DNA of 64,000 nt from an uncultured Roseovarius sp. (GTDB lineage: Bacteria > Pseudomonadota > Alphaproteobacteria > Rhodobacterales > Rhodobacteraceae), in the NCBI RefSeq assembly GCF_947259555.1, contig NZ_CAMYMD010000106.1, positions 1-64,000 on the forward strand, written 5' to 3'. Of this stretch, positions 32,445 to 41,568 are shown one piece after another (the stretch's first letter is position 1; each line of letters begins with the position of its first letter). The position numbers and the translations under genes are program-made. The notes below the pieces were generated by a model that saw nothing but the letters and a program-made list of their open reading frames with translations, made no database searches and had not been told where the DNA came from.

Positions 32445-33146
32445 CTAGTCATGCTGCAACTTATGACCGATCGTGACTTGATCGCGGCTGATATCGGCGC
32501 GGTATGACAGCACCGTGACTCCCGCCGCGCGCGCCGCCTCCAGCGCGCGGGCATAGCCGGGGTCGATATCGCCTGCGACCCGCACCACCTGCGCATCTGT
32601 CCGCTGCACGAGGTAGAACAGCACCGCCCGGTGCCCTGCCTGCGCCACCCTCGCCAATTCGCCGAGATGTTTCGCGCCGCGCGCGGTGACACTGTCGGGG
32701 AACTCGGCCACGCCCGGCGCTCGCGAGAGCGTCACCGACTTCACCTCGACATAGGCATCGGGCAGACCCGCGCCCGACAGCAGAAAGTCGATCCGGCTGC
32801 CCGCCCCGTATTTCTGCTCCGGTCGCACGGTCTCATAGCCCGCCAGTTCCGCGACCTCGCCCGCCTCCAATGCGGCGCGCAGGGCGCGGTTGGGCAGGCT
32901 GGTATCGACGCCGGTGAAATGTCCGTTCTCGTGATCGACCAGCCGCCAGCCGTATTTCAGCTTCTTCTTGGGGTCGTCATTGGGCTCCACCCAGATCCGC
33001 ATGCCCGGCTCCGCCAGCCCCATCATCGAGCCGGGATTGGCGCAATGCGCCACCGCCTCGCACCCGTCCTCCAGCCGGATATCGGCCAGGAACCGCTTGT
33101 AGCGACGGATCAGCCGCGCGGGCACGAGAGGGGTTTGAAAGCGCAT
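32445..33146 (-). CDS. sfsA: Sugar fermentation stimulation protein homologue SfsA
   Basis: Protein of 233 residues with the SfsA landmarks: RFLADI near the N-terminus, HCANPGSM, YVEVKSVTL and FPDSVTARGAKHL. SfsA proteins have a nuclease-like fold and bind nucleic acid; the biochemical role is still unclear. It sits upstream of map on the same strand with a 27-nt gap. Confidence 0.94.
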   Translation of the reverse strand: MRFQTPLVPARLIRRYKRFLADIRLEDGCEAVAHCANPGSMMGLAEPGMRIWVEPNDDPKKKLKYGWRLVDHENGHFTGVDTSLPNRALRAALEAGEVAELAGYETVRPEQKYGAGSRIDFLLSGAGLPDAYVEVKSVTLSRAPGVAEFPDSVTARGAKHLGELARVAQAGHRAVLFYLVQRTDAQVVRVAGDIDPGYARALEAARAAGVTVLSYRADISRDQVTIGHKLQHD

Positions 33147-33191
33147 GCGCTGCGCCTATACCGAAGGCATCCGCAGATCAAGGAGGCCCCC

Positions 33192-33914
33192 ATGCCCAAC
33201 CCGAGTGCCGCCATGCTTGTCATCGGGGATGAAATCCTCTCCGGCCGGACGCGCGATGCCAACATGCACTATCTGGCAGGTGAGTTGACCCGCGTAGGCA
33301 TCGACCTGCGCGAGGTGCGGGTGATCAGCGACGAGCCCGACGCCATTGTCGCGGGTGTGCAGGCGCTGAGTGCTGCCTATGACGTGGTCTTCACCTCGGG
33401 CGGCATCGGTCCCACCCATGACGACATCACCGCCGAGAACGTGGCGCGCGCCTTTGATCGCCCAATTTCAGTGCGCGACGATGCCCGCGCCATCCTCACC
33501 GCGCATTACGCCGCGCGCGAGCAGGAGCTGAACGAGGCCCGCCTGCGCATGGCGCGTATTCCCGACGGGGCGGCGCTGATCGACAACCCGATCAGCGCCG
33601 CCCCCGGTTTTACCATCGAGAACGTGCATGTCATGGCAGGCGTGCCGTCGATCTTTCAGGCGATGCTGGCCTCGGTCCTGCCGACGATCACCGGCGGCGC
33701 GCCGGTTCTGTCGCAGACGCTGGAGGTGCGGCGCGGCGAGGGCGATATCGCCGGGCCGCTCACCGATCTGGCGGCGCGCTATCCGGACCTCACGTTCGGC
33801 TCTTACCCGTTCATCCGCGACGGCTGTCACGGCGCCAATGTCGTGGTGCGCGGGCAGGACGGCGCGCGGGTTGATGCGGCGATGGCGGAACTGTCGGGGA
33901 TGTTCGCCGGATGA
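33192..33914 (+). CDS. Molybdopterin-binding domain protein (CinA N-terminal-like)
   Basis: Protein of 240 residues consisting of a MoCF_biosynth (MoaB/MogA-like) domain: LVIGDEILSGRTRDANMHYL, TSGGIGPTHDDITAENVARA and a later FTIENVHVMAGVPSIFQAM. It lacks the C-terminal amidase half of CinA, so only the nucleotide- or molybdopterin-binding part is present. AGGAGG lies 6 nt before the ATG. It overlaps the GNAT gene by 4 nt. Confidence 0.9.
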   Translation: MPNPSAAMLVIGDEILSGRTRDANMHYLAGELTRVGIDLREVRVISDEPDAIVAGVQALSAAYDVVFTSGGIGPTHDDITAENVARAFDRPISVRDDARAILTAHYAAREQELNEARLRMARIPDGAALIDNPISAAPGFTIENVHVMAGVPSIFQAMLASVLPTITGGAPVLSQTLEVRRGEGDIAGPLTDLAARYPDLTFGSYPFIRDGCHGANVVVRGQDGARVDAAMAELSGMFAG

Positions 33915-34630
33915 CGCCCGATGCGCAGATGCTCTATGCCGTGACCGAAGCGACATGGCCCCCGGCGCGGATCGAGACGCGTGGCCCGGTTACCCTCCGC
34001 GACGGCGCGGGCGGTGGCAAGCGGGTCTCGGCGGCGACGGCGACCCGCGCGCTGACGGCCGATGAACTCTCCATAGCCGAGGCCGCGATGCGCGGGCTGG
34101 GGCAGGATGCATTATTCCAGATCCGGGCGGGCGACGAGAGTCTTGATGCCATGCTGGCCGATCAGGGCTACCGCGTGGTCGATCCGGTCAATCTCTATGT
34201 CGCCCCGGTCGCGGCACTGACCGGCACACGCGCGCCGCGTGTCACAACCTTCTCGGTCTGGGAGCCGCTCGAGATCATGCGCGAAATCTGGGCCGAGGGC
34301 GGCATCGGGCCTGCCCGCATCGCGGTGATGGAGCGCGCGGCCTGCCCCAAGACCGGCCTTTTCGGGCGGCATGACAACCGCCCCGCCGCCGTGGGCTATG
34401 CGGGCCTGCATCAGGGCGTCGCCATGGTCCACGCGCTTGAGGTGCGCGCGGCACACCGGCGGGCGGGCATGGGCCGCTGGATGATGATCGAGGCCGCGCA
34501 TTGGGCGGCGACCCAGGGGGCCGCGCATATCGCCGTGCTCTGCACCCGGGCCAATACGGGGGCCAACGGCCTCTATGCTTCCATGGGCTTTGCACCTGTG
34601 GGAGAGTATCACTATCGCCAGAAGGACTGA
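33911..34630 (+). CDS. GNAT-family N-acetyltransferase
   Basis: Protein of 239 residues; the C-terminal 120 residues form a GNAT domain with the acetyl-CoA loop VRAAHRRAGMGRWMM and the late YASMGFAPVGEYHYR typical of the family. The N-terminal half is less conserved and may be a degenerate second GNAT lobe. Starts inside the stop of the preceding gene (ATGA). Confidence 0.85.
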   Translation: MTPDAQMLYAVTEATWPPARIETRGPVTLRDGAGGGKRVSAATATRALTADELSIAEAAMRGLGQDALFQIRAGDESLDAMLADQGYRVVDPVNLYVAPVAALTGTRAPRVTTFSVWEPLEIMREIWAEGGIGPARIAVMERAACPKTGLFGRHDNRPAAVGYAGLHQGVAMVHALEVRAAHRRAGMGRWMMIEAAHWAATQGAAHIAVLCTRANTGANGLYASMGFAPVGEYHYRQKD

Positions 34631-34633
34631 GCC

Positions 34634-35206
34634 ATGACCAAGACCTCACCGCCCACAGCACTCGATCTGCCGATGGTCGACCCGCTGCCCGAAGAGACCC
34701 GCAAGTATTTCGATATCTGCGAGGACAAGCTGGGCATGATCCCCAACGTGCTGCGCGCCTATGCGTTCGACATCGACAAGCTCAACGCCTTCACCGCGCT
34801 CTATAACGACCTGATGCTTGCGCCGTCCGGGCTGAGCAAGCTGGAGCGCGAGATGATCGCCGTGGTGGTCAGTTCGATCAACCGCTGCTGGTATTGCCAG
34901 GTGGCGCATGGCGCGGCGGTGCGGCAATTGTCCGGCGACCCGGCGCTGGGCGAGGCGATGGTGATGAACTGGCGCGCAGCCACGCTCGATGCGCGCCAGA
35001 CGGCGATGCTGGGCTTTGCCGAAAAGATCACCAAGGCGTCGTCCGAGATCACCGAGGCGGATCGTGCGGCGCTGCGCGAGGCGGGCTTTGCTGATCGCGA
35101 TATCTGGGACATCGCCAATGTCGCGGGGTTCTTCAACATGACCAACCGGGTCGCCTCGGCCACGGCCATGCAGCCCAATCCCGACTACCATGCGCAGGCG
35201 AGGTGA
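34634..35206 (+). CDS. AhpD-like peroxidase-related protein
   Basis: Cytoplasmic protein of 190 residues of the carboxymuconolactone decarboxylase/AhpD superfamily. The redox motif CWYCQVAHG (CxxC plus His) near residue 83 and EKITKASSEITEAD fit the uncharacterised peroxidase-related group. It follows the GNAT gene by 3 nt and precedes the OmpA-like gene by 6 nt, so all four genes from 33192 are probably one operon. Confidence 0.88.
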   Translation: MTKTSPPTALDLPMVDPLPEETRKYFDICEDKLGMIPNVLRAYAFDIDKLNAFTALYNDLMLAPSGLSKLEREMIAVVVSSINRCWYCQVAHGAAVRQLSGDPALGEAMVMNWRAATLDARQTAMLGFAEKITKASSEITEADRAALREAGFADRDIWDIANVAGFFNMTNRVASATAMQPNPDYHAQAR

Positions 35207-35212
35207 GCGGTC

Positions 35213-36148
35213 ATGCGGCGCGTTCTCGCTCTGACGTGCATTGCTCTGGCGGTCAGTAGCCCGGCGCGCGCAGTCGACCTCGCGTTGCCCGCGAATGCGA
35301 CACTGACCCGCGAGGTGGAGCGCGCATCGGATAGCGTGTCAGTGCCCACCGGTCCTTATTCCAGCGAGGGTGCCCCACTGCTGCGGCTTGACGGTCGGCT
35401 CACGACGCGGGCATGGCGGTTTCCGGCGCAGGAGGCCACGACGCTGCAAATCCTGACGCCGTTGCGTGATCAGCTTGTGGAGGCCGGCTGGGACGTCATT
35501 TTCGATTGTCCCGATCAGGAATGTGGCGGATTTGACTTCCGGTTCGCGTTGCCAGTCCTGTCCGCACCGGCAATGTTCGTAAATCTGTTTGATTACCGTT
35601 ATCTTTTGGCGCGTCGTGGAGGGGCCGGGCAGACCGAGCATGTAGCCCTGATCGTCAGTCGCAGTGGTCGGACTGGCTATATTCAGATCACCCGGGCCAC
35701 GCAGAGTGACGCGCCACCACAACTCGCTTTTGAGGCGCCAGCGCAGGTGCCGGATTCATCTGCGGGTGGTCTCGCGCAGAGCTTGCGCTCCACTGGGCAT
35801 GTTCGGCTGGATGGGCTGGATTTTGACTCGGGCGCGAACACGCTCGGATCCGGGTCGCATCCCAGCCTAGAGGCGCTTGCCGGGTTTCTTCAGGCCAATC
35901 CGGATGCGCGTGTGGCTCTTGTGGGACATACCGACAGCGTGGGCGGTTTCGAGCCGAATGCCACGCTATCGCAGGCACGCGCAGAGGCAGTGTGGGTGCG
36001 GCTCACTGAGGAGTACGGGGTGCAGCCCACGCAAATAGAGGCGCACGGCATAGGGTACCTGTCTCCACTGGTGCCGAATACCACAGCCGAGGGCCGCGAT
36101 CAGAACCGTCGGGTCGAGGCTGTCCTGCTGGATACCGGCGAAGGTTAG
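35213..36148 (+). CDS. OmpA-family outer-membrane/peptidoglycan-binding protein
   Basis: Protein of 311 residues with a signal peptide (cleavage near ARA-VD, residue 20), a unique N-terminal domain of about 170 residues with a Cys pair (DCPDQECGG), and a C-terminal OmpA domain from about residue 200 (LDFDSGANTL; ALVGHTDSVGGFEPNATLSQ and RDQNRRVEAVL) that binds peptidoglycan. Last gene of the 33192 operon. No T-run terminator seen downstream. Confidence 0.88.
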   Translation: MRRVLALTCIALAVSSPARAVDLALPANATLTREVERASDSVSVPTGPYSSEGAPLLRLDGRLTTRAWRFPAQEATTLQILTPLRDQLVEAGWDVIFDCPDQECGGFDFRFALPVLSAPAMFVNLFDYRYLLARRGGAGQTEHVALIVSRSGRTGYIQITRATQSDAPPQLAFEAPAQVPDSSAGGLAQSLRSTGHVRLDGLDFDSGANTLGSGSHPSLEALAGFLQANPDARVALVGHTDSVGGFEPNATLSQARAEAVWVRLTEEYGVQPTQIEAHGIGYLSPLVPNTTAEGRDQNRRVEAVLLDTGEG

Positions 36149-36276
36149 GGTTTTGCAAGTGGGTTAGGTGCCCTGCAATTTACCAGCTGCGTGGCATCAA
36201 GATGGCGCTCGTTGCGATTTGCCAAGAGCCACTCACGACCAATGGATGTGGCCAGGCCCTCAAAGTTGAGGAGCAT

Positions 36277-38289
36277 TCAGCGCCACAGGTTGGCATGCGT
36301 GGCCAACGCGCCCTGCAGTTTGGCGAGGATACGGTTGGCCAAGCCACGCCGGGGCACCATACCATGGGCCAGCCGATCCGCGACGACTTCGACCGGACAG
36401 GGCCGCTTGGTCACGGGGTCGAAATACCGCGGATAATCAATCAGCGTTGCGTGCACGAGCCCGGCCAGATCAGGCCGGGCGGTGCGCCGTGCAGGGATCG
36501 CGCCGAGATCGCGGGTCAGCCCCCAACCCGCGTAGAAGGGCGTGCCCGTCGTGGTAACCGCGACACCACGCAACAGCGCCTCGAACCCCAGAAGCGAGGT
36601 CATTGTCCAGACCTCCGCGACCTGCGGAAGCAGATCTGCGGGGTCGGTCTCGGTGAGCGTGGCATCCGCAAGCGCCTCTAACAATTCGCTCGAGATTGCG
36701 CCGGGGCGCAGCCCGGCCTCGACATCGGGATGTGGCTTGTAGAGGATTACGGCCGTCGGGTTGGCGGCGCGTGCGGTCTGTAACAGCCCTAGATTGGTGC
36801 TGACTGTGCCGGCACCAAGCTGAATCGATGCGTCATCCTCGACTTGTCCAGGGACAAGGATACGGTGCCCGCGAGGCAGATGGCCGACAGGCTGGCCGAG
36901 GTTGTATTTGCTCAGAGCATGGCCATTCAGCGTGGCGATCAACGCGTCTGCCCGGAGGTGTTGATCCGGGCGCAGCCGGGCCCGTTCGACGATGAGACGT
37001 TCGAGGCGGCTTTCCTGAGACGGGTCGTAATAAATGCCGAGATCGTCACAGACCAGTGACAAGGGCGGCACCAGATCGGCGCCAAGGCCCCGCGAGCGAA
37101 GAAATCCGTCTTCGATCCGAACAGCGTCCTCCGGGGCCTGATCGTTCCGGGAGGACCAGACCATGGCACGGCGGTCTGGCCGTGGTGCCTTGGAGAAGAT
37201 GACGCGACGGTACTGACCGAAGAATTGCTGCAAGGGCGCTCGTTTCCACAGTCGCATGCCATAAGCGGCCCAGCCCGCGTGATCCTCGCGCCATGCGCGG
37301 GTTTCGGCCGCAAGCGTCGAGATGGCCGTGTCGAGATCACAGAGCCGATCATGATATGGATCGTACCATGTCGGATAAAGTTGCATCACGCCCGCAAAAA
37401 GCTGCGCACGGGTCAGGTTTCGGCCTCGCCTTGGTATGGAGTGCGGATGGCGGTCCTCGGTCAGGCCCCACCCGGAATAAAAAGGCTGGCCAAAGACCTT
37501 TGGCCGGTGGCCCGCAAGAATGGCGTCGAACCCAAGCTGCGAGGTCACGCAATAGACCGCGACAGCGCCCTCCAAAAGCGTCCAGGGGCTCACGGGAGCG
37601 GCAAAGAGGCGCACTCGCTCGGTTTCGTCATCGGCCGTGAAATACCCCTCGCGGTGGCCCTGCGCCGTTTCCGGGTGGGTCTTGATCAGGATGCGTGCGC
37701 CGGGATTGTCTTGCTGCGCCCAATAGAGCATCTCGCGAAACGTATTGGCATCGGCACCGCCATGGGTAACCGAGGCATCGCCACGCGTCTGGTCGATGAC
37801 CAGCACATAGCCGGGATCGGGGCAGGGGTGCTCGGGATCGAAGGCCGTGTACTTGGTGAGATGGACATCTTTCATCCGGGCGATACCGCTCCGGGCCTTG
37901 TCAAGCAGCGCGGTATCATCCAACGGATGGGTGGCCAGAAGATACTCTAGGTCCGACGGCGCACTGCTGTCAAAGTAAATGCCGCGCCGGTCGATCACCA
38001 GCCCAAGCGGTGCCCCGCCGCTGCGGCCTGGATATAGCGAGCGCAAGAAGGCGTCCTCGACCCGGATGAGCCCTGCGCCTGTGCGCTCTGACACCGCCTC
38101 GCCGCGTTTGGCGTAGGGGCTGCGGCCCCAGACCGCGATCAGATCCTCCGGCGCGGGCTTGCCGAGGCGGAGTGGATAACCTTTGAGCGCAAGGATGCGG
38201 CGTATACGGGGCTGCCGGAGAAACCCGCCGTTGAAATAGAAAACCCGCCGGGGGGGCTTGGCCTCCCCGGCGGGATCACGTTCCTGCAT
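36277..38289 (-). CDS. kpsC: Capsule polysaccharide beta-Kdo transferase KpsC
   Basis: Protein of 670 residues with two similar glycosyltransferase halves, as in KpsC, which builds the beta-Kdo linker on phosphatidylglycerol for capsule export. Each half contains ED(A/G)FLRS, a YDP/FDS motif before the acceptor region, an IKTHPE / YKPHPDVE motif and a TSLLGF/TSQLGF...PFY(S/A)GWGLT motif. The start at 38289 lies 6 nt after the stop of the exporter gene; a longer frame exists but runs into that gene. Cytoplasmic face of the inner membrane. Confidence 0.9.
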   Translation of the reverse strand: MQERDPAGEAKPPRRVFYFNGGFLRQPRIRRILALKGYPLRLGKPAPEDLIAVWGRSPYAKRGEAVSERTGAGLIRVEDAFLRSLYPGRSGGAPLGLVIDRRGIYFDSSAPSDLEYLLATHPLDDTALLDKARSGIARMKDVHLTKYTAFDPEHPCPDPGYVLVIDQTRGDASVTHGGADANTFREMLYWAQQDNPGARILIKTHPETAQGHREGYFTADDETERVRLFAAPVSPWTLLEGAVAVYCVTSQLGFDAILAGHRPKVFGQPFYSGWGLTEDRHPHSIPRRGRNLTRAQLFAGVMQLYPTWYDPYHDRLCDLDTAISTLAAETRAWREDHAGWAAYGMRLWKRAPLQQFFGQYRRVIFSKAPRPDRRAMVWSSRNDQAPEDAVRIEDGFLRSRGLGADLVPPLSLVCDDLGIYYDPSQESRLERLIVERARLRPDQHLRADALIATLNGHALSKYNLGQPVGHLPRGHRILVPGQVEDDASIQLGAGTVSTNLGLLQTARAANPTAVILYKPHPDVEAGLRPGAISSELLEALADATLTETDPADLLPQVAEVWTMTSLLGFEALLRGVAVTTTGTPFYAGWGLTRDLGAIPARRTARPDLAGLVHATLIDYPRYFDPVTKRPCPVEVVADRLAHGMVPRRGLANRILAKLQGALATHANLWR

Positions 38290-38294
38290 CGGCG

Positions 38295-39443
38295 TCAAAA
38301 GTCCCCGGACAATGTGCTCGATGCCGTCGAGATAGAGCCGACCGCGCTCAGAGTGCCGGTGAGTGCCGCGATGACCTTGGACCATTGCGTGAACGGGGCC
38401 TCGGTCACATAGATCGTGTCATCGTCACGGATCGCGAAATCACGGGCCATGAACATGCCGTTGGGCTTGGTCAGATCGAGAACGTAGACCAGCCGCTGCG
38501 CGCCGATCAGATCATCCCGTCCCAGAACCTGATTGGCGACCGCCGCAGGTTCGTTGCGCAGCACGAACACACCGGTCGGATCGGCGGCAGAGGTGGTCAG
38601 CCCGCCGACCTGCGCGATGGCCTCGATCGCACTGAGAGTCTGGGTCTCGAAGGTTACGCGCGCCTGCGTCCCGGTCGCGCCGAGGGCGGTGTAGGCACGG
38701 GTGTCAGACTCGACGAGCACGCGGTCGCCGCCGCGAAGCGCGATGTCGAATTGCGGATGTTTGAACAGATCCTGAAACCAGACCTTGGAGCGTTTGTCGC
38801 CTCGTATCACGGTGATCTGTGCAACCTCCGGCTCGATCGCGATTCCGCCTGCCGAGGCGATCATGGCTGACAGGGTTCGGGTCGGGGCCTCGATGGGATA
38901 GACGCCTTGCCCGCCAACCGCACCGCTGATCGACACGGTCGATCCATCGCCCGCGAGCCGGCGCACCTCGACCTGGGGATCGGGGGTCTGCTGATCGAGT
39001 TTTTCGGTGATGACGCGGCGCACGCCCTCGGGCGTGTTTCCAGCGGCCCTGATGCGTCCGGCATAGGGCACGAAGATAAAGCCCGAACCATCGACCTGCA
39101 CCTCTTCGAGAATGGTCTGGTTCGTGGCTTCGCCCGCAAGAAGGCCATCATCGACGTTTTCCCAGATCGTCAGACCGAGCGTGTCGCCGGGGCTTATCGT
39201 ATCAGAACCAAGCAGCCCTGCATTCTTGAAATCATCGGTAAAGCCGAGCGCGGGCTGTACCGCAGTGGCGCGCGTCACCCTGTCATTGACGGTGACAACG
39301 AACGCATCGCCTTGCTTTTGCACGGAGCCCGCGTAGATCTCGCGCTTGTTCGGGCCGCTGCGGGGAAGGGCGCATCCGGCCAATATGGATGCAATAGCCA
39401 AAAGCGCGATAGACCGCGCCCATCGGGAATGTCGGGGTATCAC
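38295..39443 (-). CDS. Outer-membrane polysaccharide export lipoprotein (Wza/KpsD-like)
   Basis: Protein of 382 residues with a lipoprotein signal (ASILAGC, lipidated Cys near residue 23), then a Poly_export domain (ISPGDTLGLTIWENV), SLBB domains (VSISGAVGGQGVYPI; DTRAYTALGATGTQ) and a C-terminal membrane-spanning helix region. It forms the outer-membrane channel for capsule secretion. The start is GTG at 39443 with GAGGAG 8 nt upstream. Lies between kpsS and kpsC. Confidence 0.9.
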   Translation of the reverse strand: MIPRHSRWARSIALLAIASILAGCALPRSGPNKREIYAGSVQKQGDAFVVTVNDRVTRATAVQPALGFTDDFKNAGLLGSDTISPGDTLGLTIWENVDDGLLAGEATNQTILEEVQVDGSGFIFVPYAGRIRAAGNTPEGVRRVITEKLDQQTPDPQVEVRRLAGDGSTVSISGAVGGQGVYPIEAPTRTLSAMIASAGGIAIEPEVAQITVIRGDKRSKVWFQDLFKHPQFDIALRGGDRVLVESDTRAYTALGATGTQARVTFETQTLSAIEAIAQVGGLTTSAADPTGVFVLRNEPAAVANQVLGRDDLIGAQRLVYVLDLTKPNGMFMARDFAIRDDDTIYVTEAPFTQWSKVIAALTGTLSAVGSISTASSTLSGDF

Positions 39444-39541
39444 TGCTCGGTCTCCTCGACCTGTTTTTATTCTGCCTCGGGTCTTTTTTTCTTAAAGTAC
39501 CGGAGATGCCTGCGAAAATCCAGTATTTGTATCGAGGCGGG

Positions 39542-40834
39542 TCAAGGGATGGCGCGCAACTGTTGCCTTGGGGCCGCGGTGCCAGAACTGAAAGCGTCAT
39601 AGGGGTCTTCTGCCGCTAGCATCATGTCGACTGCCTGACGCAAGAGTTGCCGCCGGCCGCGTGCGGAATAGAAGCCACCGGCGATCTGGCTGGTTTCCAG
39701 CAGAAACCGGCGATAATCAGCATAGGCGCGGCGGTCGGGCCGCTCTGCGCCGGCAAAAAAATCGCGCAGTGGCTTGGTCGAGACGAATTGCGGTTTGGCA
39801 TAGACAGCCTGCCCGAAGGTGCGCAGTGGAATGCCGCGCCACAGCACTTGCTGGGCAGCTGTCGAATTGACGGTCACGGCGCTGCGCGCCTCGTCAAGAA
39901 GTTTTGCCAGCTTGCCGCCCCGCAAATAATGCACGCGCCCGCGCAACCCATTGGCCTTAATGAGACGGCGCAGTTCTGCTCGGATGGGCACCCGCCCGTC
40001 CTCTAACGGGTGGGCCTTGATCACCAGATGATGATGAGGTGGGGCGCCTTTGGCAAAACCGTCGATAACGGTCTCCAGAAATTCTGTCATGGTGGAGAAT
40101 GGTGAATGGGCCTGAAATGACGCGTCATGTTCCAGTTGCAACAGAGCCATATGATAGGGAAAGCCGCCGGTGCGTACACGCCAAGTGGCGACGCGCCGCT
40201 CTATGGCCTGAAAGGGCATGAGCACCAGCCGTTTGAGATAGAGGGTGAATTCCTGGCCGACGCTGAGCGCGCGATGCGGTCGGAAATGTCGGTAACGGCG
40301 GTTCAGAAACAGGACAAACCCATGATAAACCGCACCGTAGAACACGTGCTGGCGCATGTCGCCCCAGCTTGCCGGGGGGAGGGCGGTGTCCATGTCGGAA
40401 TTCTCCAGCGCCTGCCGCATCTCGGGCACGCTCATCTCCATCAGGCGCGAGTTGCCATTTGTGCCGCCCCGCTCGTATGTGACCCAGTAGGGCCGCATGT
40501 AGCCTTCCTCAAACACATGAATCGTAATGCCGGCGGCGCGTGCGACATCTACCGCTTGGGCGTGGATGGGGCGCGTATCGCCGTAGAGGACGAGATCGGT
40601 GATCCCCTTGTCTGCGACGATCTCGCGCAGGGTGCAGGCCCAATCCTCGGCCCGGCCGACAAACGGGATATAGCTGCTGCGATCGGGCCAGAAGGCCCTG
40701 TCGCCCGCATTGAAACCCACGCGCCAGACATCCACCCCGGCCCGGCGCAGCATTTGCCCGAGTTTGTGAAAGAAAGGTCCGTGCGGTCCTTGAAGAAACA
40801 GAAACGCGCGGTGTGTGCCGGTCTGTCCTGTCAT
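39542..40834 (-). CDS. kpsS: Capsule polysaccharide Kdo transferase KpsS
   Basis: Protein of 430 residues related to one half of KpsC; KpsS adds the first beta-Kdo to the lipid acceptor. Visible features are FLFLQGPHGPFF at the N-terminus, VLYGDTRPIHAQAV, HVFEEGYMRPYWVT, IKAHPLEDGR and TVNSTAAQQVLWRGIPLRTFG. First gene of the minus-strand kpsS-exporter-kpsC cluster. No kpsM, kpsT or kpsE gene is in the window. Confidence 0.9.
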   Translation of the reverse strand: MTGQTGTHRAFLFLQGPHGPFFHKLGQMLRRAGVDVWRVGFNAGDRAFWPDRSSYIPFVGRAEDWACTLREIVADKGITDLVLYGDTRPIHAQAVDVARAAGITIHVFEEGYMRPYWVTYERGGTNGNSRLMEMSVPEMRQALENSDMDTALPPASWGDMRQHVFYGAVYHGFVLFLNRRYRHFRPHRALSVGQEFTLYLKRLVLMPFQAIERRVATWRVRTGGFPYHMALLQLEHDASFQAHSPFSTMTEFLETVIDGFAKGAPPHHHLVIKAHPLEDGRVPIRAELRRLIKANGLRGRVHYLRGGKLAKLLDEARSAVTVNSTAAQQVLWRGIPLRTFGQAVYAKPQFVSTKPLRDFFAGAERPDRRAYADYRRFLLETSQIAGGFYSARGRRQLLRQAVDMMLAAEDPYDAFSSGTAAPRQQLRAIP

Positions 40835-40973
40835 TGCGATACGTTTTGCCTTTGTGCTCAATCGCGCTTTGGTACTGCATAAACGGGGCAAAAATAAGCC
40901 CCTGCCGCAGCGATGCCTTGTCTTGTTGCAACGGCGGCGCTAGGGCGGGACCACGGCAAAAGGAGAGGCTCTC

Positions 40974-41561
40974 ATGTTCACGGGCATAATCACCGATGTG
41001 GGGCACATCCGGTCGGTCGAGCATCGCGGCGACATGCGCGCGCGGATCGGCACGGGCTATGATGTGTCCGGAATAGAGATCGGGGCATCCATCGCGTGCG
41101 ACGGGGTCTGCCTGACGGTGGTCGCGCTGGGGTCGGACTCTTTCGATGTGGATATTTCCGCCGAAACCCTGTCAAAGACCAACCTGTCGGCATGGCAGGA
41201 TGGCCGCCGCGTCAATCTGGAACGTGCGTTGCGTGTCGGGGACGAGTTGGGCGGTCACATCGTTTCGGGCCATGTGGATGGTTTGGCGGAGGTCGTCGGC
41301 TTGCGGGACGAGGGCGACAGCACCCGCGTCACCTTGCGCGCGCCAGACACATTGGCGCGGTTCATCGCGCCCAAGGGTTCGGTCGCGCTCAACGGCACAT
41401 CCCTTACCGTGAACGAGGTCGAGGGCCGCGAGTTCGGGATCAACTTTATCCCCCATACGAAGTCTGTCACCACATGGGGCGACGTCGACATGGGAGATCT
41501 CATCAATCTGGAGATCGACACGTTGGCACGCTACGTGGCGCGGCTGGCAGAGGCGGGCTGA
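40974..41561 (+). CDS. ribE: Riboflavin synthase, alpha subunit
   Basis: Protein of 195 residues made of two lumazine-binding beta-barrels: the first starts MFTGIITDVG with CDGVCLTVV, the second has HIVSGHVDGLAEV and LNGTSLTVNEV. It dismutates two 6,7-dimethyl-8-ribityllumazine molecules into riboflavin. AAAAGGAGAGG precedes the ATG. I found no FMN riboswitch in the 139-nt leader. Symbol follows the common bacterial usage (also called ribC in E. coli). Confidence 0.94.
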   Translation: MFTGIITDVGHIRSVEHRGDMRARIGTGYDVSGIEIGASIACDGVCLTVVALGSDSFDVDISAETLSKTNLSAWQDGRRVNLERALRVGDELGGHIVSGHVDGLAEVVGLRDEGDSTRVTLRAPDTLARFIAPKGSVALNGTSLTVNEVEGREFGINFIPHTKSVTTWGDVDMGDLINLEIDTLARYVARLAEAG

Positions 41562-41568
41562 GCGACGT

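Noticed and set aside
40835..40973. FMN riboswitch before riboflavin synthase
   Set aside because: I looked for the conserved FMN aptamer segments in this leader and did not see them; only a small GGGGC/GCCCC hairpin is present.
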